Positions 27,408-38,312 are shown, counted from the stretch's first letter. The stretch: 64,000 bases of DNA from Enterobacter hormaechei ATCC 49162 (GCF_001875655.1 NZ_MKEQ01000001.1:2046001-2110000), one strand, 5' to 3'. The notes: a model not told the origin generated them from the letters alone. A program made the numbers and translations.

Positions 27408-27455
27408 GAACCTGTCCCATTGTATTTTCGCCAGAAAACACAATAAGACAGGTTC
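27408..27455. other. Long imperfect stem-loop between pdhR and aceE
   Basis: Two 22-base arms (27408-27429 and 27434-27455) pair at 19 positions around a GCCA loop; the outer nine pairs, GAACCTGTC/GACAGGTTC, are perfect. There is no U-tract, so it is not an ordinary terminator. In the polycistronic pdhR-aceEF message it would form a strong hairpin about 40 bases before the aceE start, fit for an RNase cut or a stability barrier. That role is inferred. Confidence 0.7.
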
Positions 27456-27491
27456 TGCGTTTAGTTGCCGCGCTCTAAAAGTACCTGGCGC

Positions 27492-28256
27492 TTAATCCTT
27501 TCGTTGCTGTATGCGGCGTAATGAACGTTCGCGACGCGATTGTTCACGGCTGCGGTCCAGCAAGATTTCCTCAATGAAAGCCAGATGGCGGTGCGACGCT
27601 TCGCGCGCCTGCTCCGGTTCCCCGGCCATTATCGCCTCGAATACTCGGGTGCGATGGTTGCTTACCAGCGGGAGCATCTCCCGACGGGCATACAACAATT
27701 CAAAATTCTGACGAACGTTCTGGGCCAGCATCGGCTCCATGCAGCGTAGCAGATGGAGGAGCACCACGTTGTGTGCTGCTTCGGTGACGGCGATTTGATA
27801 CTGGACAACGGCGCTGGACTCGGCGTCTAAATCGCCGGACTGCTGTGCCCGTTCAATGGCCTGATGCAGCTCGCGAATACGCACGCGGTCTTCATCAGTG
27901 CTGCGAAGGGCGGCGTAATAGGCCGCGATACCTTCCAGCGCGTGACGGGTCTCAAGCAGATCAAACTGGGATTCTGGGTGGTCAGAGAGAAGTTCTACCA
28001 GCGGGTCGCTGAAGCTCTGCCACAGGCTGTTTTGCACAAAGGTTCCGCCACCCTGGCGACGGAGCAACAGGCCCTTTGCTTCGAGACGTTGAATCGCCTC
28101 ACGCAGAGAGGGACGTGAAACGTCGAACTGTTTTGCCAGCTCGCGTTCTGGCGGGAGTTTCTCGCCCGGGCGCAGTGTCCCTTCGAGAATTAAAAACTCC
28201 AGCTGCTGCTCAATCACATCGGAAAGTTTTGGTTGGCGAATTTTGCTGTAGGCCAT
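27492..28256 (-). CDS. pdhR: Pyruvate dehydrogenase complex repressor, GntR family
   Basis: 254 residues, as in E. coli. An N-terminal winged helix-turn-helix (about residues 10-75, [21 protein letters not shown]) is followed by an FadR-type all-helical effector domain. It represses its own operon pdhR-aceE-aceF-lpd and releases DNA when pyruvate binds. AGGGAAT precedes the ATG. Its operator is seen 33 bases upstream. It is divergent from aroP across 537 bases. Confidence 0.98.
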   Translation of the reverse strand: MAYSKIRQPKLSDVIEQQLEFLILEGTLRPGEKLPPERELAKQFDVSRPSLREAIQRLEAKGLLLRRQGGGTFVQNSLWQSFSDPLVELLSDHPESQFDLLETRHALEGIAAYYAALRSTDEDRVRIRELHQAIERAQQSGDLDAESSAVVQYQIAVTEAAHNVVLLHLLRCMEPMLAQNVRQNFELLYARREMLPLVSNHRTRVFEAIMAGEPEQAREASHRHLAFIEEILLDRSREQSRRERSLRRIQQRKD

Positions 28257-28288
28257 ATTCCCTGTCTTACGCCTTTTTGCCCTGAGTC

Positions 28289-28305
28289 AATTGGTCTTAC
28301 CAATT
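28289..28305. promoter_or_regulatory. PdhR operator
   Basis: AATTGGTCTTACCAATT is a perfect 17-base palindrome that fits the PdhR consensus ATTGGTNNNACCAAT. It lies 33 bases before the pdhR ATG, in the expected initially transcribed region of the operon, so bound PdhR would block transcription by autoregulation. Confidence 0.92.
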
Positions 28306-28793
28306 TCATGTTCGTATCGCTAAAGTAACAAAGTATTCACCTTCTGTCCATATTGGTTTTGATTGAAATCAGTAAACCCGGCACATTTTAACAACCTTAC
28401 AGAACTAACGTTTCAGGAATGTAACTTTGCACAAATGAAATGGTTACTACCAAAGAGGCAGTTTTAACCATAATGAAACGAGGGTTTTTGCAATCTGAAG
28501 CGATTCAACAGGGCAAAAAATGAAAATTCACCCTCTTCTGCCGCATTTCTATTCTATAGGTTGGGGTAGGAGGGGTTAACGTACCGATTTACAATTGGTT
28601 TCTTTTTATTCAAGTCGTCATCATCCCTTCATAAAGCAGGTGCATTCGCTGGCACTTATCACTATTCTGGCGCTAACGGAAGCCATCTCCGCTTTTTTCG
28701 GTATCGTTAACCGTAAAGAAATAAATACAGAATATGGACTTTCATAATTACACACGCACAGCGTGAACATAACAACCACACACGAGGTTTCAA
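28306..28793. other. Intergenic region between pdhR and aroP
   Basis: About 490 bases beyond the PdhR box. It should hold the pdhR and aroP promoters. I found no convincing pair of TyrR boxes (TGTAAA-N6-TTTACA), although TyrR controls aroP in E. coli; TTTACA at about 28588-28593 is only a half-match. A 35-codon GTG frame at 28640-28747 (MHSLALITILALTEAISAFF...) is hydrophobic but has a poor ribosome site. Confidence 0.5.
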
Positions 28794-30164
28794 ATGGAAG
28801 CTCAACAGCATGGCGATCAGCTAAAGCGCGGCCTTAAAAACCGCCATATTCAGCTCATCGCCCTGGGCGGTGCTATTGGTACTGGCCTGTTTCTGGGCAG
28901 TGCATCGGTTATCCAGTCGGCCGGTCCGGGCATTATTCTGGGTTACGCGATTGCGGGTTTCATTGCGTTTCTGATCATGCGCCAGCTTGGTGAAATGGTC
29001 GTTGAGGAGCCGGTCGCAGGCTCCTTCAGCCACTTCGCCTATAAATACTGGGGCAGCTTCGCGGGCTTCGCCTCCGGCTGGAACTACTGGGTGCTGTACG
29101 TCCTGGTTGCCATGGCTGAACTGACCGCCGTCGGGAAATACATCCAGTTCTGGTATCCCGAGATCCCCACCTGGGCGTCGGCGGCGGCCTTCTTCGTTAT
29201 TATCAACGCCATTAACCTGACCAACGTAAAAGTGTTCGGTGAGATGGAATTCTGGTTTGCCATCATCAAAGTGATTGCCGTTGTGGCGATGATCATCTTC
29301 GGCGGCTGGCTGCTGTTCAGCGGAAACGGCGGCCCGCAGGCAACCGTACGCAACCTCTGGGAACAGGGCGGCTTCCTGCCGCACGGCATGACCGGCCTGG
29401 TGATGATGATGGCGATCATCATGTTCTCATTCGGCGGTCTGGAGCTGGTGGGCATCACCGCCGCAGAAGCCGATAACCCGGAGCAGAGCATCCCGAAAGC
29501 CACTAACCAGGTTATCTATCGTATTCTGATCTTCTATGTAGGCTCCCTGGCAGTCCTGCTCTCCCTGCTGCCATGGACGCGCGTCACGGCGGATACCAGC
29601 CCGTTTGTGCTCATCTTCCACGAGCTGGGCGATACCTTTGTGGCGAACGCGCTCAACGTCGTGGTGCTGACCGCCGCGCTCTCCGTTTATAACAGCTGCG
29701 TTTACTGCAACAGCCGTATGCTGTTCGGCCTGGCGCAACAGGGCAACGCACCGAAAGCGCTGCTTACCGTTGATAAGCGTGGCGTACCGGTTAATACCAT
29801 CATCGTGTCGGCGGTCGTGACGGCGCTGTGCGTTCTGATTAACTACCTGGCACCGGAATCTGCCTTCGGCCTGCTGATGGCGCTGGTGGTTTCCGCGCTG
29901 GTGATCAACTGGGCGATGATTAGCCTCGCGCACATCAAGTTCCGCCGTGCCAAGCACCAGCAGGGCGTAACCACCCGCTTCCCTGCCCTGCTCTATCCGC
30001 TGGGGAACTGGGTTTGCCTGCTGTTCATGGCAGCTGTGCTGATCATCATGCTCATCACCCCGGGCATGGCGATTTCCGTATACCTGATCCCGGTCTGGAT
30101 TGCGATCCTCGGCGTGGGCTATATGGTGAAACAGAAAAATGCCAAAACGGTGAAAGCGCACTAA
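28794..30164 (+). CDS. aroP: Aromatic amino acid transport protein AroP
   Basis: 456 residues with 12 predicted membrane spans; a member of the amino acid/polyamine/organocation superfamily. It imports phenylalanine, tyrosine and tryptophan by proton symport across the inner membrane. The N-terminal LKNRHIQLIALGGAIGTGLFLG is the family signature in the first helix, whose unwound GGAIGTG binds the substrate backbone. ACGAGG precedes the ATG. In E. coli ampE follows; here a two-gene carbohydrate unit is inserted instead. Confidence 0.96.
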   Translation: MEAQQHGDQLKRGLKNRHIQLIALGGAIGTGLFLGSASVIQSAGPGIILGYAIAGFIAFLIMRQLGEMVVEEPVAGSFSHFAYKYWGSFAGFASGWNYWVLYVLVAMAELTAVGKYIQFWYPEIPTWASAAAFFVIINAINLTNVKVFGEMEFWFAIIKVIAVVAMIIFGGWLLFSGNGGPQATVRNLWEQGGFLPHGMTGLVMMMAIIMFSFGGLELVGITAAEADNPEQSIPKATNQVIYRILIFYVGSLAVLLSLLPWTRVTADTSPFVLIFHELGDTFVANALNVVVLTAALSVYNSCVYCNSRMLFGLAQQGNAPKALLTVDKRGVPVNTIIVSAVVTALCVLINYLAPESAFGLLMALVVSALVINWAMISLAHIKFRRAKHQQGVTTRFPALLYPLGNWVCLLFMAAVLIIMLITPGMAISVYLIPVWIAILGVGYMVKQKNAKTVKAH

Positions 30165-30275
30165 GTGTTTTCTCGCTGTACTCGCGGTTGCGGGTACAGC
30201 GTCTTGTTACCTTCCTCACAAATTCGCGCCAACAGCAAAATCCTCCATATCACCGCCTTTATATTGCAACGCATA

Positions 30276-30295
30276 TATTCGTTTGCCAGCGAATA
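30276..30295. promoter_or_regulatory. Inverted repeat TATTCG-N8-CGAATA upstream of the GPH-GH43 pair
   Basis: Six-base arms, spaced by 8, lie 34 bases before the transporter ATG, with a TATATT -10-like sequence overlapping. It could be an operator for a sugar-responsive regulator encoded elsewhere. No regulator gene is adjacent. Confidence 0.35.
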
Positions 30296-30328
30296 ATTCT
30301 CTCCATACCGAACCCCGGAGAGCTGTCG

Positions 30329-31726
30329 ATGAATAACAACAAACTGTCAGTAAAAGAAAAGATCGGCTATGGCATGGGTGACGCCGGATGCAACATTATC
30401 TTTGGCGCCATCATGTTATTTGTTAACTATTTTTATACGGATATTTTTGGTCTGGCTCCTGCACTGGTTGGCGTTTTGCTCCTGTCCGTACGCGTCATTG
30501 ATGCCGTAACGGACCCAATCATGGGCGCGATTGCCGACCGGACCCGCAGCAAATATGGCCGGTTTCGTCCATGGCTGCTGTGGATTGCCTTCCCCTACGC
30601 GCTGTTCAGCATTCTGATGTTCACCACGCCGGAGTGGAGCTATAACAGCAAAGTTATCTATGCGTTTGTCACCTACTTCCTGCTGTCACTCACCTATACC
30701 GCCATCAACATTCCGTACTGCTCGCTCGGCGGCGTGATCACCAACGACCCGAAAGAGCGCGTTGCCTGCCAGTCCTATCGTTTTGTAATGGTTGGTATCG
30801 CCACGCTGCTGCTGTCGCTAACGCTCCTGCCGATGGCCGACTGGTTCGGAGGGGACAACAAAGCCAAAGGCTATCAGATGGCGATGACCGTGCTGGCGCT
30901 GATTGGTACCTGCATGTTCCTGTTCTGCTTCGCCACGGTGCGTGAGCGCGTGCGTCCGGCGGTGCAAACCCACGACGAACTGAAAAACGACCTGAAGGAC
31001 GTGTGGAAGAACGACCAGTGGGTGCGGATTCTGCTGTTAACGCTGTGCAACGTCTGTCCTGGCTTTATCCGCATGGCGGCCACCATGTATTACGTGACCT
31101 GGGTAATGGGGCAAAGCACCCATTTCGCCACGCTGTTTATCAGCCTGGGCGTTGTCGGCATGATGTTCGGCAGTATGCTGGCGAAAGTGCTGACCGACCG
31201 CTGGTGTAAGCTGAAGGTCTTCTTCTGGACCAACATCGTGCTGGCCATTTTTTCTACCGCTTTTTACTTCTTCGACCCGAAAGCCACCGTCACCATTGTG
31301 GTGCTCTATTTCCTGCTTAATATCCTGCACCAGATCCCTTCCCCGCTGCACTGGTCCCTGATGGCCGACGTGGATGACTACGGTGAGTGGAAAACCGGGA
31401 AACGCATCACCGGGATCAGCTTCTCCGGCAACATCTTCTTCCTGAAGCTGGGTCTGGCGATTGCCGGGGCGATGGTGGGCTTCCTGCTCTCCTGGTACGG
31501 TTATGACGCAGGCGCAAAAGCGCAGAGCGCGGACGCCATCAACGGGATTGTGCTGCTCTTTACCGTCATTCCTGGCATTGGATACTTGATTACCGCGGGC
31601 GTAGTACGTCTGCTGAAGGTGGATCGCGAAACCATGAAGATGATCCAGTCCGATCTGGAAAAGCGTCGCACCAACTATCGCGAACTGAACGATTATCAGG
31701 AACTCAAAGCCGTCGAGACAAAATAA
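30329..31726 (+). CDS. GPH-family glycoside:cation symporter (YagG/XynT-like)
   Basis: 465 residues from the ATG at 30329 (GGAG 8 bases upstream); a longer frame would run through the end of aroP. Twelve membrane spans and the GPH signature are visible: GYGMGDAGCNIIFG in the first helix, DAVTDPIMGAIADRTRSKYGRFRPW in loop 2-3 (a DP..G..ADRT motif) and WSLMADVDDYGEWKTGKR. This family imports melibiose, pentosides, xylosides or glucuronides with Na or H. It is followed after 10 bases by a GH43 enzyme, so the substrate is probably a xylo- or arabino-oligosaccharide hydrolysed inside the cell. Confidence 0.9.
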   Translation: MNNNKLSVKEKIGYGMGDAGCNIIFGAIMLFVNYFYTDIFGLAPALVGVLLLSVRVIDAVTDPIMGAIADRTRSKYGRFRPWLLWIAFPYALFSILMFTTPEWSYNSKVIYAFVTYFLLSLTYTAINIPYCSLGGVITNDPKERVACQSYRFVMVGIATLLLSLTLLPMADWFGGDNKAKGYQMAMTVLALIGTCMFLFCFATVRERVRPAVQTHDELKNDLKDVWKNDQWVRILLLTLCNVCPGFIRMAATMYYVTWVMGQSTHFATLFISLGVVGMMFGSMLAKVLTDRWCKLKVFFWTNIVLAIFSTAFYFFDPKATVTIVVLYFLLNILHQIPSPLHWSLMADVDDYGEWKTGKRITGISFSGNIFFLKLGLAIAGAMVGFLLSWYGYDAGAKAQSADAINGIVLLFTVIPGIGYLITAGVVRLLKVDRETMKMIQSDLEKRRTNYRELNDYQELKAVETK

Positions 31727-31736
31727 GGAAAGCCGA

Positions 31737-32687
31737 ATGCAAACCTGGCCCAACCCGTTTATTGAACAACGCGCCGACCCGTATATCCTGCGCCACGAAG
31801 GACAATACTACTTTATTGCCTCCGTGCCGGAGTATGACCGGCTGGCGATCCGCCGCGCGGACTCGCTGGAAGGTTTACGCGACGCTAAAGAGGTGGTTGT
31901 CTGGCGTAAGCCCGACACCGGCCCGATGAGCCAGCTGATTTGGGCACCGGAGCTGCACCACATTGACGGCAAGTGGTACATCTATTTTGCCGCCACGCAT
32001 ACCCAGGCGCTTGATCAGCTCGGGATGTTCCAGCATCGCATGTTCGCCATTGAATGCGCAGATCGCGATCCGCTCACCGGTACGTGGGTGGAAAAAGGGC
32101 AAATCAAAACCCCGTTTGACACCTTCGCGCTGGATGCCACCACCTTTGTTCATCAGGGTAAACGCTGGTATCTGTGGGCGCAAAAAGCCCCGGACATTTC
32201 CGGTAACTCCAATCTTTACCTGTGTGAAATGGAAAATCCGTGGACGCTGAAAGGCGAGCCGGTGATGCTCAGTAAACCAGAATTTGACTGGGAGTGTCGC
32301 GGGTTCTGGGTCAACGAAGGCCCGGCGGTGCTGTTCCATGGCGATAAGCTTTTTATCAGCTACTCCGCCAGCGCCACCGACGAAAACTACTGCATGGGGC
32401 TACTGTGGACAGAGATAAGCGCCGATCCGCAAAACCCGGCAAACTGGCATAAATCCCCGCGCCCGGTGTTCGTCACCAGCTACGAAAACCGTCAGTACGG
32501 GCCTGGCCATAACAGCTTCACGCAGACGCCGGAAGGCGACGATGTGCTGGTCTATCACGCGCGAAACTACACTGAAATAGAGGGCGATCCGCTTTACGAT
32601 CCGAATCGCCATACTCGCATGAAGCTCGTCCGCTGGGACGAAAACGGGATGCCTGACTTCGGCATCCCGCCTGCGGATACGCTGTAA
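31737..32687 (+). CDS. Glycoside hydrolase family 43 protein (xylosidase/arabinosidase type)
   Basis: 316 residues forming a single five-bladed GH43 propeller with no signal peptide, hence cytoplasmic. Catalytic residues can be placed: the general base Asp14 in RADPYIL, the pKa-tuning Asp in FALDATTF (about 133), and the general acid Glu in NEGPAV (about 194). It lacks the C-terminal beta-sandwich domain of longer xylosidases. GH43 members cleave beta-xylosides or alpha-arabinofuranosides; sequence alone does not decide which. AAGGAAA precedes the ATG. It makes an import-and-hydrolysis pair with the GPH transporter ahead of it. Confidence 0.88.
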   Translation: MQTWPNPFIEQRADPYILRHEGQYYFIASVPEYDRLAIRRADSLEGLRDAKEVVVWRKPDTGPMSQLIWAPELHHIDGKWYIYFAATHTQALDQLGMFQHRMFAIECADRDPLTGTWVEKGQIKTPFDTFALDATTFVHQGKRWYLWAQKAPDISGNSNLYLCEMENPWTLKGEPVMLSKPEFDWECRGFWVNEGPAVLFHGDKLFISYSASATDENYCMGLLWTEISADPQNPANWHKSPRPVFVTSYENRQYGPGHNSFTQTPEGDDVLVYHARNYTEIEGDPLYDPNRHTRMKLVRWDENGMPDFGIPPADTL

Positions 32688-32696
32688 CGGCTTCGG

Positions 32697-32718
32697 CGCG
32701 CTGGTTCAGACCAGCGTG
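32697..32718. terminator. Hairpin at the GH43/ampE convergent junction
   Basis: A 7-bp stem CGCTGGT/ACCAGCG with loop TCAG, extendable by two more pairs, overlaps the last ampE codons. No T-tract. Confidence 0.4.
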
Positions 32719-33556
32719 CCGTAAATCGTCAGTAGCGCCACAATGACCACCACCACAAACGACGTTTTCTTCGCCATCGAGACGGCAGCTTTTGGCGTTT
32801 CGACTTTGTCCGTGTGCGGCTCACGCGCCAGCGAGAATTGTGCCAGTCGGGTCAACACCTGATACTGCGCGGTATGGCGGTCTGCCAGAGAAGCAAACCA
32901 CGCGGGCAACGCTTTTTCACCGTGGCCGATAAGAGCATAAACAACCCCTACCAGACGCACCGGAAGCCAGTCGAGCACGTGCAGGATGGCATCAATGCCG
33001 GACTGTAGACGTTCATGCGGCGTCAGGTAGCGGGCAAGCCATGTCTGCCAGGCGCGGAGGAACGCATAGCCCATCAACAGTACCGGTCCCCACGGGCCGC
33101 CCACCACAAACCAGAACAGCGGCGCCAGGTAGTAGCGGAAGTTGATCCACAGCAGCGCGTTTTGCAGCTCGCGCAGGAACTCGCGTTCATCGCAGTCCGG
33201 CGGTACGCCGTGGATCATCGTCAGCTCGCTCGCCATCGCGCCGCGCGCGTGGGCATCATCCCGGGAGGCGGCCTTAAGGTAGGCGTGATAGTGCAAACGC
33301 ACCTTGCCCGCACCAATACACAACACGCCGAGCAGGATCCACACCACCAGCAGCGGCACGTTGAAAAAGAGGCCATAAAGCGAGCGCAGGAGCAGAAACG
33401 TAATCGCCATCACACCTGCCGTCATCAGCAGCGTGCGCAGCATGGAAAAATGCCTGATGCGGCGGAATAACACTTCCAGCCGATGATCCAGATGCCAGTG
33501 CTCACCGAGCTTAAAGAGGCGTTCAGCGATCATAACCAGCAGCATGGTAAACAACG

Positions 33557-33560
<4 letters not shown>
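32706..33560 (-). CDS. ampE: AmpE, inner-membrane protein of the ampDE operon
   Basis: 284 residues, the E. coli length, with about four membrane spans (near residues 45-60, 65-85, 145-165 and the C-terminal end). Its start overlaps the ampD stop by 4 bases, so it is co-translated with the amidase. It has been described as an integral membrane sensor in beta-lactamase induction, but its biochemical activity is not established. The fold is distantly like CobD/CbiB proteins. Confidence 0.95.
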
Positions 33561-35101
<1,541 letters not shown>

Positions 35102-35109
35102 TTTGTCCT

Positions 35110-35131
35110 CCCCTCTCCGCCCGGAGAGGGG
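35110..35131. terminator. Hairpin after nadC, CCCCTCTCC type
   Basis: A 9-bp perfect stem CCCCTCTCC/GGAGAGGGG with loop GCCC, 8 bases after the nadC stop. No U-tract. The arm sequence matches the core of the large inverted repeat at 13485-13570, so it may be a short copy of the same element. Confidence 0.5.
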
Positions 35132-35275
35132 AAATACGAAACCGCTCGCAATTACGCTGTCCTTCACTGCAACACTGAATCATTTCCCTGAAAGCCCCTT
35201 CACGTTCACGCTTTTGCCCCTCGTTTCTGCGCGCTGGCACTGCCACAGTAGCGCCACTTAACGTAAGGAGCAGAC

Positions 35276-35713
35276 ATGAACAGACAACAAGGATTTACCC
35301 TGATTGAGCTAATGGTGGTCATTGGCATTATTGCCATCCTGAGCGCGATTGGCGTCCCGGCCTATCAGAACTACCTGCGAAAAGCGGCGCTCACCGATAT
35401 GCTGCAAACGTTTATCCCCTACCGCACCGCCATAGAACTTTGCGCCCTGGATCATGGTGGCGTGGAGCGCTGCGACGCAGGCACCAATGGCATCCCCTCG
35501 CCCGCAACCACACGTTACGTTTCAGCGATGAGCGTGGCAAAGGGGACCGTATCGTTAACAGGGCAGGAAAGCCTTAACGGGCTTGAAGTGCTCATGACAC
35601 CGATCTGGAGCGACGGTAACGGTATGACGGGCTGGACGCGTGACTGCAAAGTTGCGTCCGACACGGCGCTCAAACAAGCCTGTGAAGATGTTTTCCGCTT
35701 CGACAACAACTGA
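35276..35713 (+). CDS. ppdD: Type IV prepilin PpdD
   Basis: 145 residues. The leader MNRQQG is followed by FTLIELMVVIGIIAIL, the class-A type IV pilin cleavage and methylation site with Glu at +5 of the mature protein. The C-terminal pair of cysteines (DCKVAS and ALKQACED) forms the usual D-region disulfide. It is the major pilin of a DNA-uptake or type IV pilus fibre. TAAGGAG precedes the ATG. The assembly ATPase and platform protein follow; prepilin peptidase and secretin are elsewhere. Confidence 0.95.
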   Translation: MNRQQGFTLIELMVVIGIIAILSAIGVPAYQNYLRKAALTDMLQTFIPYRTAIELCALDHGGVERCDAGTNGIPSPATTRYVSAMSVAKGTVSLTGQESLNGLEVLMTPIWSDGNGMTGWTRDCKVASDTALKQACEDVFRFDNN

Positions 35714-35725
35714 CAGGAGTGGACA

Positions 35726-37105
35726 ATGAATACCGAACAGCTTATGACGCTCTGTCAGCGCCATCACGCACTGCTACTCGCAAGCGACACCGATATGATC
35801 AGCATTGCGGTGGTGGGTAATCCTGCCTCTGAGCTGATGGAGGCGTTACGCTTCGCCACGCAGAAACGTATTGATATTGAGTGCTGGACGGCCGAACGGA
35901 TGGAAAAACGGCTCCAGTCCGCCTCATCCTCACATCTGCCGGGCATAGCGCCAAACTCAGCCGCTGATGTGCTCAATACAACGTTGCAGCAGGCAGTAAA
36001 CCAGCGGGCGTCTGACATCCATATTGAACCGACGGAGCACAGCTACCAGATCCGTTTGCGAATCGACGGTGTTCTTTACCCGCAACCGCCGATCTCTGCC
36101 GCCCTCGGTACGACGCTTGCCGCGCGCCTGAAGGTGCTGGGCCAACTGGATATTGCGGAGCGCCGCCTGCCGCAGGACGGTCAGTTTACGGTGGAGCTGG
36201 CAAGCGTCCCCGTCTCTTTTCGTATCGCAACCCTTCCCTGTAGCGGTGGAGAAAAAATCGTGCTTCGTCTGCTTCACCAGGTGCAGCAAGCGCTGGAGCT
36301 TGAACAGCTGGGGATGAGTGCAGACCAGCAGGCCCGTTTTGCCGGTGCGCTTAACAGCCCTCAGGGGTTAATTCTGGTCACCGGCCCGACCGGTAGCGGG
36401 AAAACGGTAACGCTGTACAGCGCGTTGCAGGCGCGAAATACCCCTGACGTCAATATTTGTAGCGTGGAAGATCCCGTTGAAATCCCGCTTGCAGGCTTAA
36501 ACCAGACGCAGATTAATCCTCGTGCGGGGCTGACCTTCCAGAGCGTGCTGCGCGCCCTGCTCAGGCAGGATCCTGACATCATTATGGTGGGTGAAATTCG
36601 TGACGGCGAAACGGCAGAAATTGCCATCAAGGCCGCACAAACCGGGCATCTGGTGCTGTCCACGCTCCATACTAACTCAACGACTGAAACGCTGGTACGG
36701 CTGCAACAGATGGGCGTCGCGCGCTGGATGATCTCCTCGGCACTCTCAATGGTGATTGCCCAGCGGCTGGTGCGCCGGTTATGCCCGTACTGCCGACAGG
36801 AAGCCAGCCGCCACACCGAATTACCGCGCGCGTTGTGGCCCCGGCCGCTTCCTCGCTGGCAACCTACCGGCTGCGATCGCTGTTACCACGGTTTTTATGG
36901 TCGCGTAGCCATTTTTGAAGTGCTCGTCATCGACGACACACTCCGGCAGGCCATTGCCAGCGGAGCAAGCACGGAGGTGATTGGATCCAGCGCACGTCAG
37001 GCGGGAATGACCTCTTTGTTTGAGCATGGCTGCATGGCCGTGGAGCAAGGGCTGACTACGCTCGAAGAGCTGTTGCGTATCCTGGGAATGCCCGATGGCT
37101 GCTAA
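35726..37105 (+). CDS. hofB: Type IV pilus assembly ATPase HofB (GspE/PilB family)
   Basis: 459 residues. N-terminal about 90 residues are a reduced GspE N-domain; the rest is a secretion ATPase with Walker A GPTGSGKT (about residue 218), Asp box, Walker B with IIMVGEIRDGETAE, the His box LSTLHTNS, and four cysteines (two CxxC, in CPYCRQ and CDRCYHG) for a zinc knuckle. It powers PpdD polymerisation. It overlaps hofC by 11 bases and follows ppdD by 12. Confidence 0.95.
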   Translation: MNTEQLMTLCQRHHALLLASDTDMISIAVVGNPASELMEALRFATQKRIDIECWTAERMEKRLQSASSSHLPGIAPNSAADVLNTTLQQAVNQRASDIHIEPTEHSYQIRLRIDGVLYPQPPISAALGTTLAARLKVLGQLDIAERRLPQDGQFTVELASVPVSFRIATLPCSGGEKIVLRLLHQVQQALELEQLGMSADQQARFAGALNSPQGLILVTGPTGSGKTVTLYSALQARNTPDVNICSVEDPVEIPLAGLNQTQINPRAGLTFQSVLRALLRQDPDIIMVGEIRDGETAEIAIKAAQTGHLVLSTLHTNSTTETLVRLQQMGVARWMISSALSMVIAQRLVRRLCPYCRQEASRHTELPRALWPRPLPRWQPTGCDRCYHGFYGRVAIFEVLVIDDTLRQAIASGASTEVIGSSARQAGMTSLFEHGCMAVEQGLTTLEELLRILGMPDGC

Positions 37106-38279
37106 TTCACTCTGGCGCTGGCGTGCCCTGACCTCCGGTGGGGACGTGCAAACTGGCACCCTCTGGGCCATAGACCGTGACGCAGCTTACACGGCTCTGG
37201 TGCTTAAACAGCTGCACCCGCTGGCGCTAAACCGCTGCCAGCAGCGCCACCGATGGCAGGTGCAGCACTGCTACGATATTTTTCGCCAGCTCGCCACGCT
37301 GCTACAGGCCGGACTCACGCTGTCCCAAAGCCTGCACATGCTGGCGGAACAGCATCCTTTACACCAGTGGCAGGCGCTGCTGCACAGTCTTGCTGATGAC
37401 CTGAGCGAAGGCTGCGCCCTGTCGGAGTCCATGAAGAAATGGCCTGACGTGTTTAGCCCACTTTATGTCTCGATGGTAAAAACGGGTGAGCTGACGGGAA
37501 AGCTTGAAGCGTGCTGTCGCCAGCTTGCGCAGCAGCAAAAATCTCAGCAGCAGCTAAATGCTAAGGTGAAGAAAGCGCTGCGCTACCCGCTGATCATCCT
37601 GACGCTGGCCTTTTTCGTGGTGCTGGCGATGGTGACGCTGGTTTTGCCGGAGTTTGCTGCAATCTACAAAACGTTTAACACCCCGCTCCCTTTGCTCACG
37701 CAGGCAGTCATGGGGCTGGCGGCCCTGGTTCAGGCGCACATCCTCACCCTTTTGGCTCTGCTTGTAGTGATGATTCTCCTCGCCTGTAAACTGCGGCGGC
37801 ATCCGCGCTGGCAGTATGTCTTGTTACACGTACCGGTAATGGGCACGCTGTCGCGCGGGCAAAAACTGGGGCAGATTTTTACCGTGCTGTCATTAACCCA
37901 GCAGGCCGGAATTGCCTTTTTACAAGGCCTGGAGAGTGTGGAAGAGACCGTTGAGCGTGGCTACTGGCAGGACAAAATCCGCGGGATACGCAGCGATATC
38001 GAACAGGGGATGCCCGTGTGGTCCTCCTTCCAGAAGGCCTCTGTTTTTACGCCATTGTGTATTCAGCTCATTCGCACCGGAGAAGTGTCGGGTTCACTGG
38101 ATGTGATGCTGATGAATCTGGCCCGCCACCATACGGAACAGACATTTCAGCAGGCAGACAATCTGGCGGCGCTTCTTGAGCCTTTGCTACTGGTCGTGAC
38201 GGGACTGATTATCGGCACGCTGGTGGTGGCGATGTATCTGCCGATTTTCCATCTGGGGGATGCAATGAGTGCGGGGTAA
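37095..38279 (+). CDS. hofC: Type IV pilus inner-membrane platform protein HofC (PilC/GspF family)
   Basis: 394 residues with two GspF/T2SF domains (about 60-180 and 260-385) and three membrane spans (around 165-190, 210-235 and 365-390). The family motif LXXGXXLXXSL appears in each half (LLQAGLTLSQSL; LTQQAGIAFLQGL). It connects the cytoplasmic ATPase HofB to pilin extrusion. It ends the ppdD-hofB-hofC operon and meets guaC tail to tail. Confidence 0.95.
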   Translation: MAANSLWRWRALTSGGDVQTGTLWAIDRDAAYTALVLKQLHPLALNRCQQRHRWQVQHCYDIFRQLATLLQAGLTLSQSLHMLAEQHPLHQWQALLHSLADDLSEGCALSESMKKWPDVFSPLYVSMVKTGELTGKLEACCRQLAQQQKSQQQLNAKVKKALRYPLIILTLAFFVVLAMVTLVLPEFAAIYKTFNTPLPLLTQAVMGLAALVQAHILTLLALLVVMILLACKLRRHPRWQYVLLHVPVMGTLSRGQKLGQIFTVLSLTQQAGIAFLQGLESVEETVERGYWQDKIRGIRSDIEQGMPVWSSFQKASVFTPLCIQLIRTGEVSGSLDVMLMNLARHHTEQTFQQADNLAALLEPLLLVVTGLIIGTLVVAMYLPIFHLGDAMSAG

Positions 38280-38280
38280 T

Positions 38281-38304
38281 GCTGGCGCACGAACGCGCGC
38301 CAGC
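38281..38304. terminator. Hairpin between convergent hofC and guaC
   Basis: An 8-bp stem GCTGGCGC/GCGCCAGC with an 8-base loop fills most of the 33-base gap. No T-tract on either side. Confidence 0.4.
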
Positions 38305-38312
38305 CGTAGCCG

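Noticed and set aside
28640..28747. 35-codon hydrophobic GTG frame upstream of aroP
   Set aside because: The only ribosome-like bases overlap the start codon and no conservation can be shown from here.
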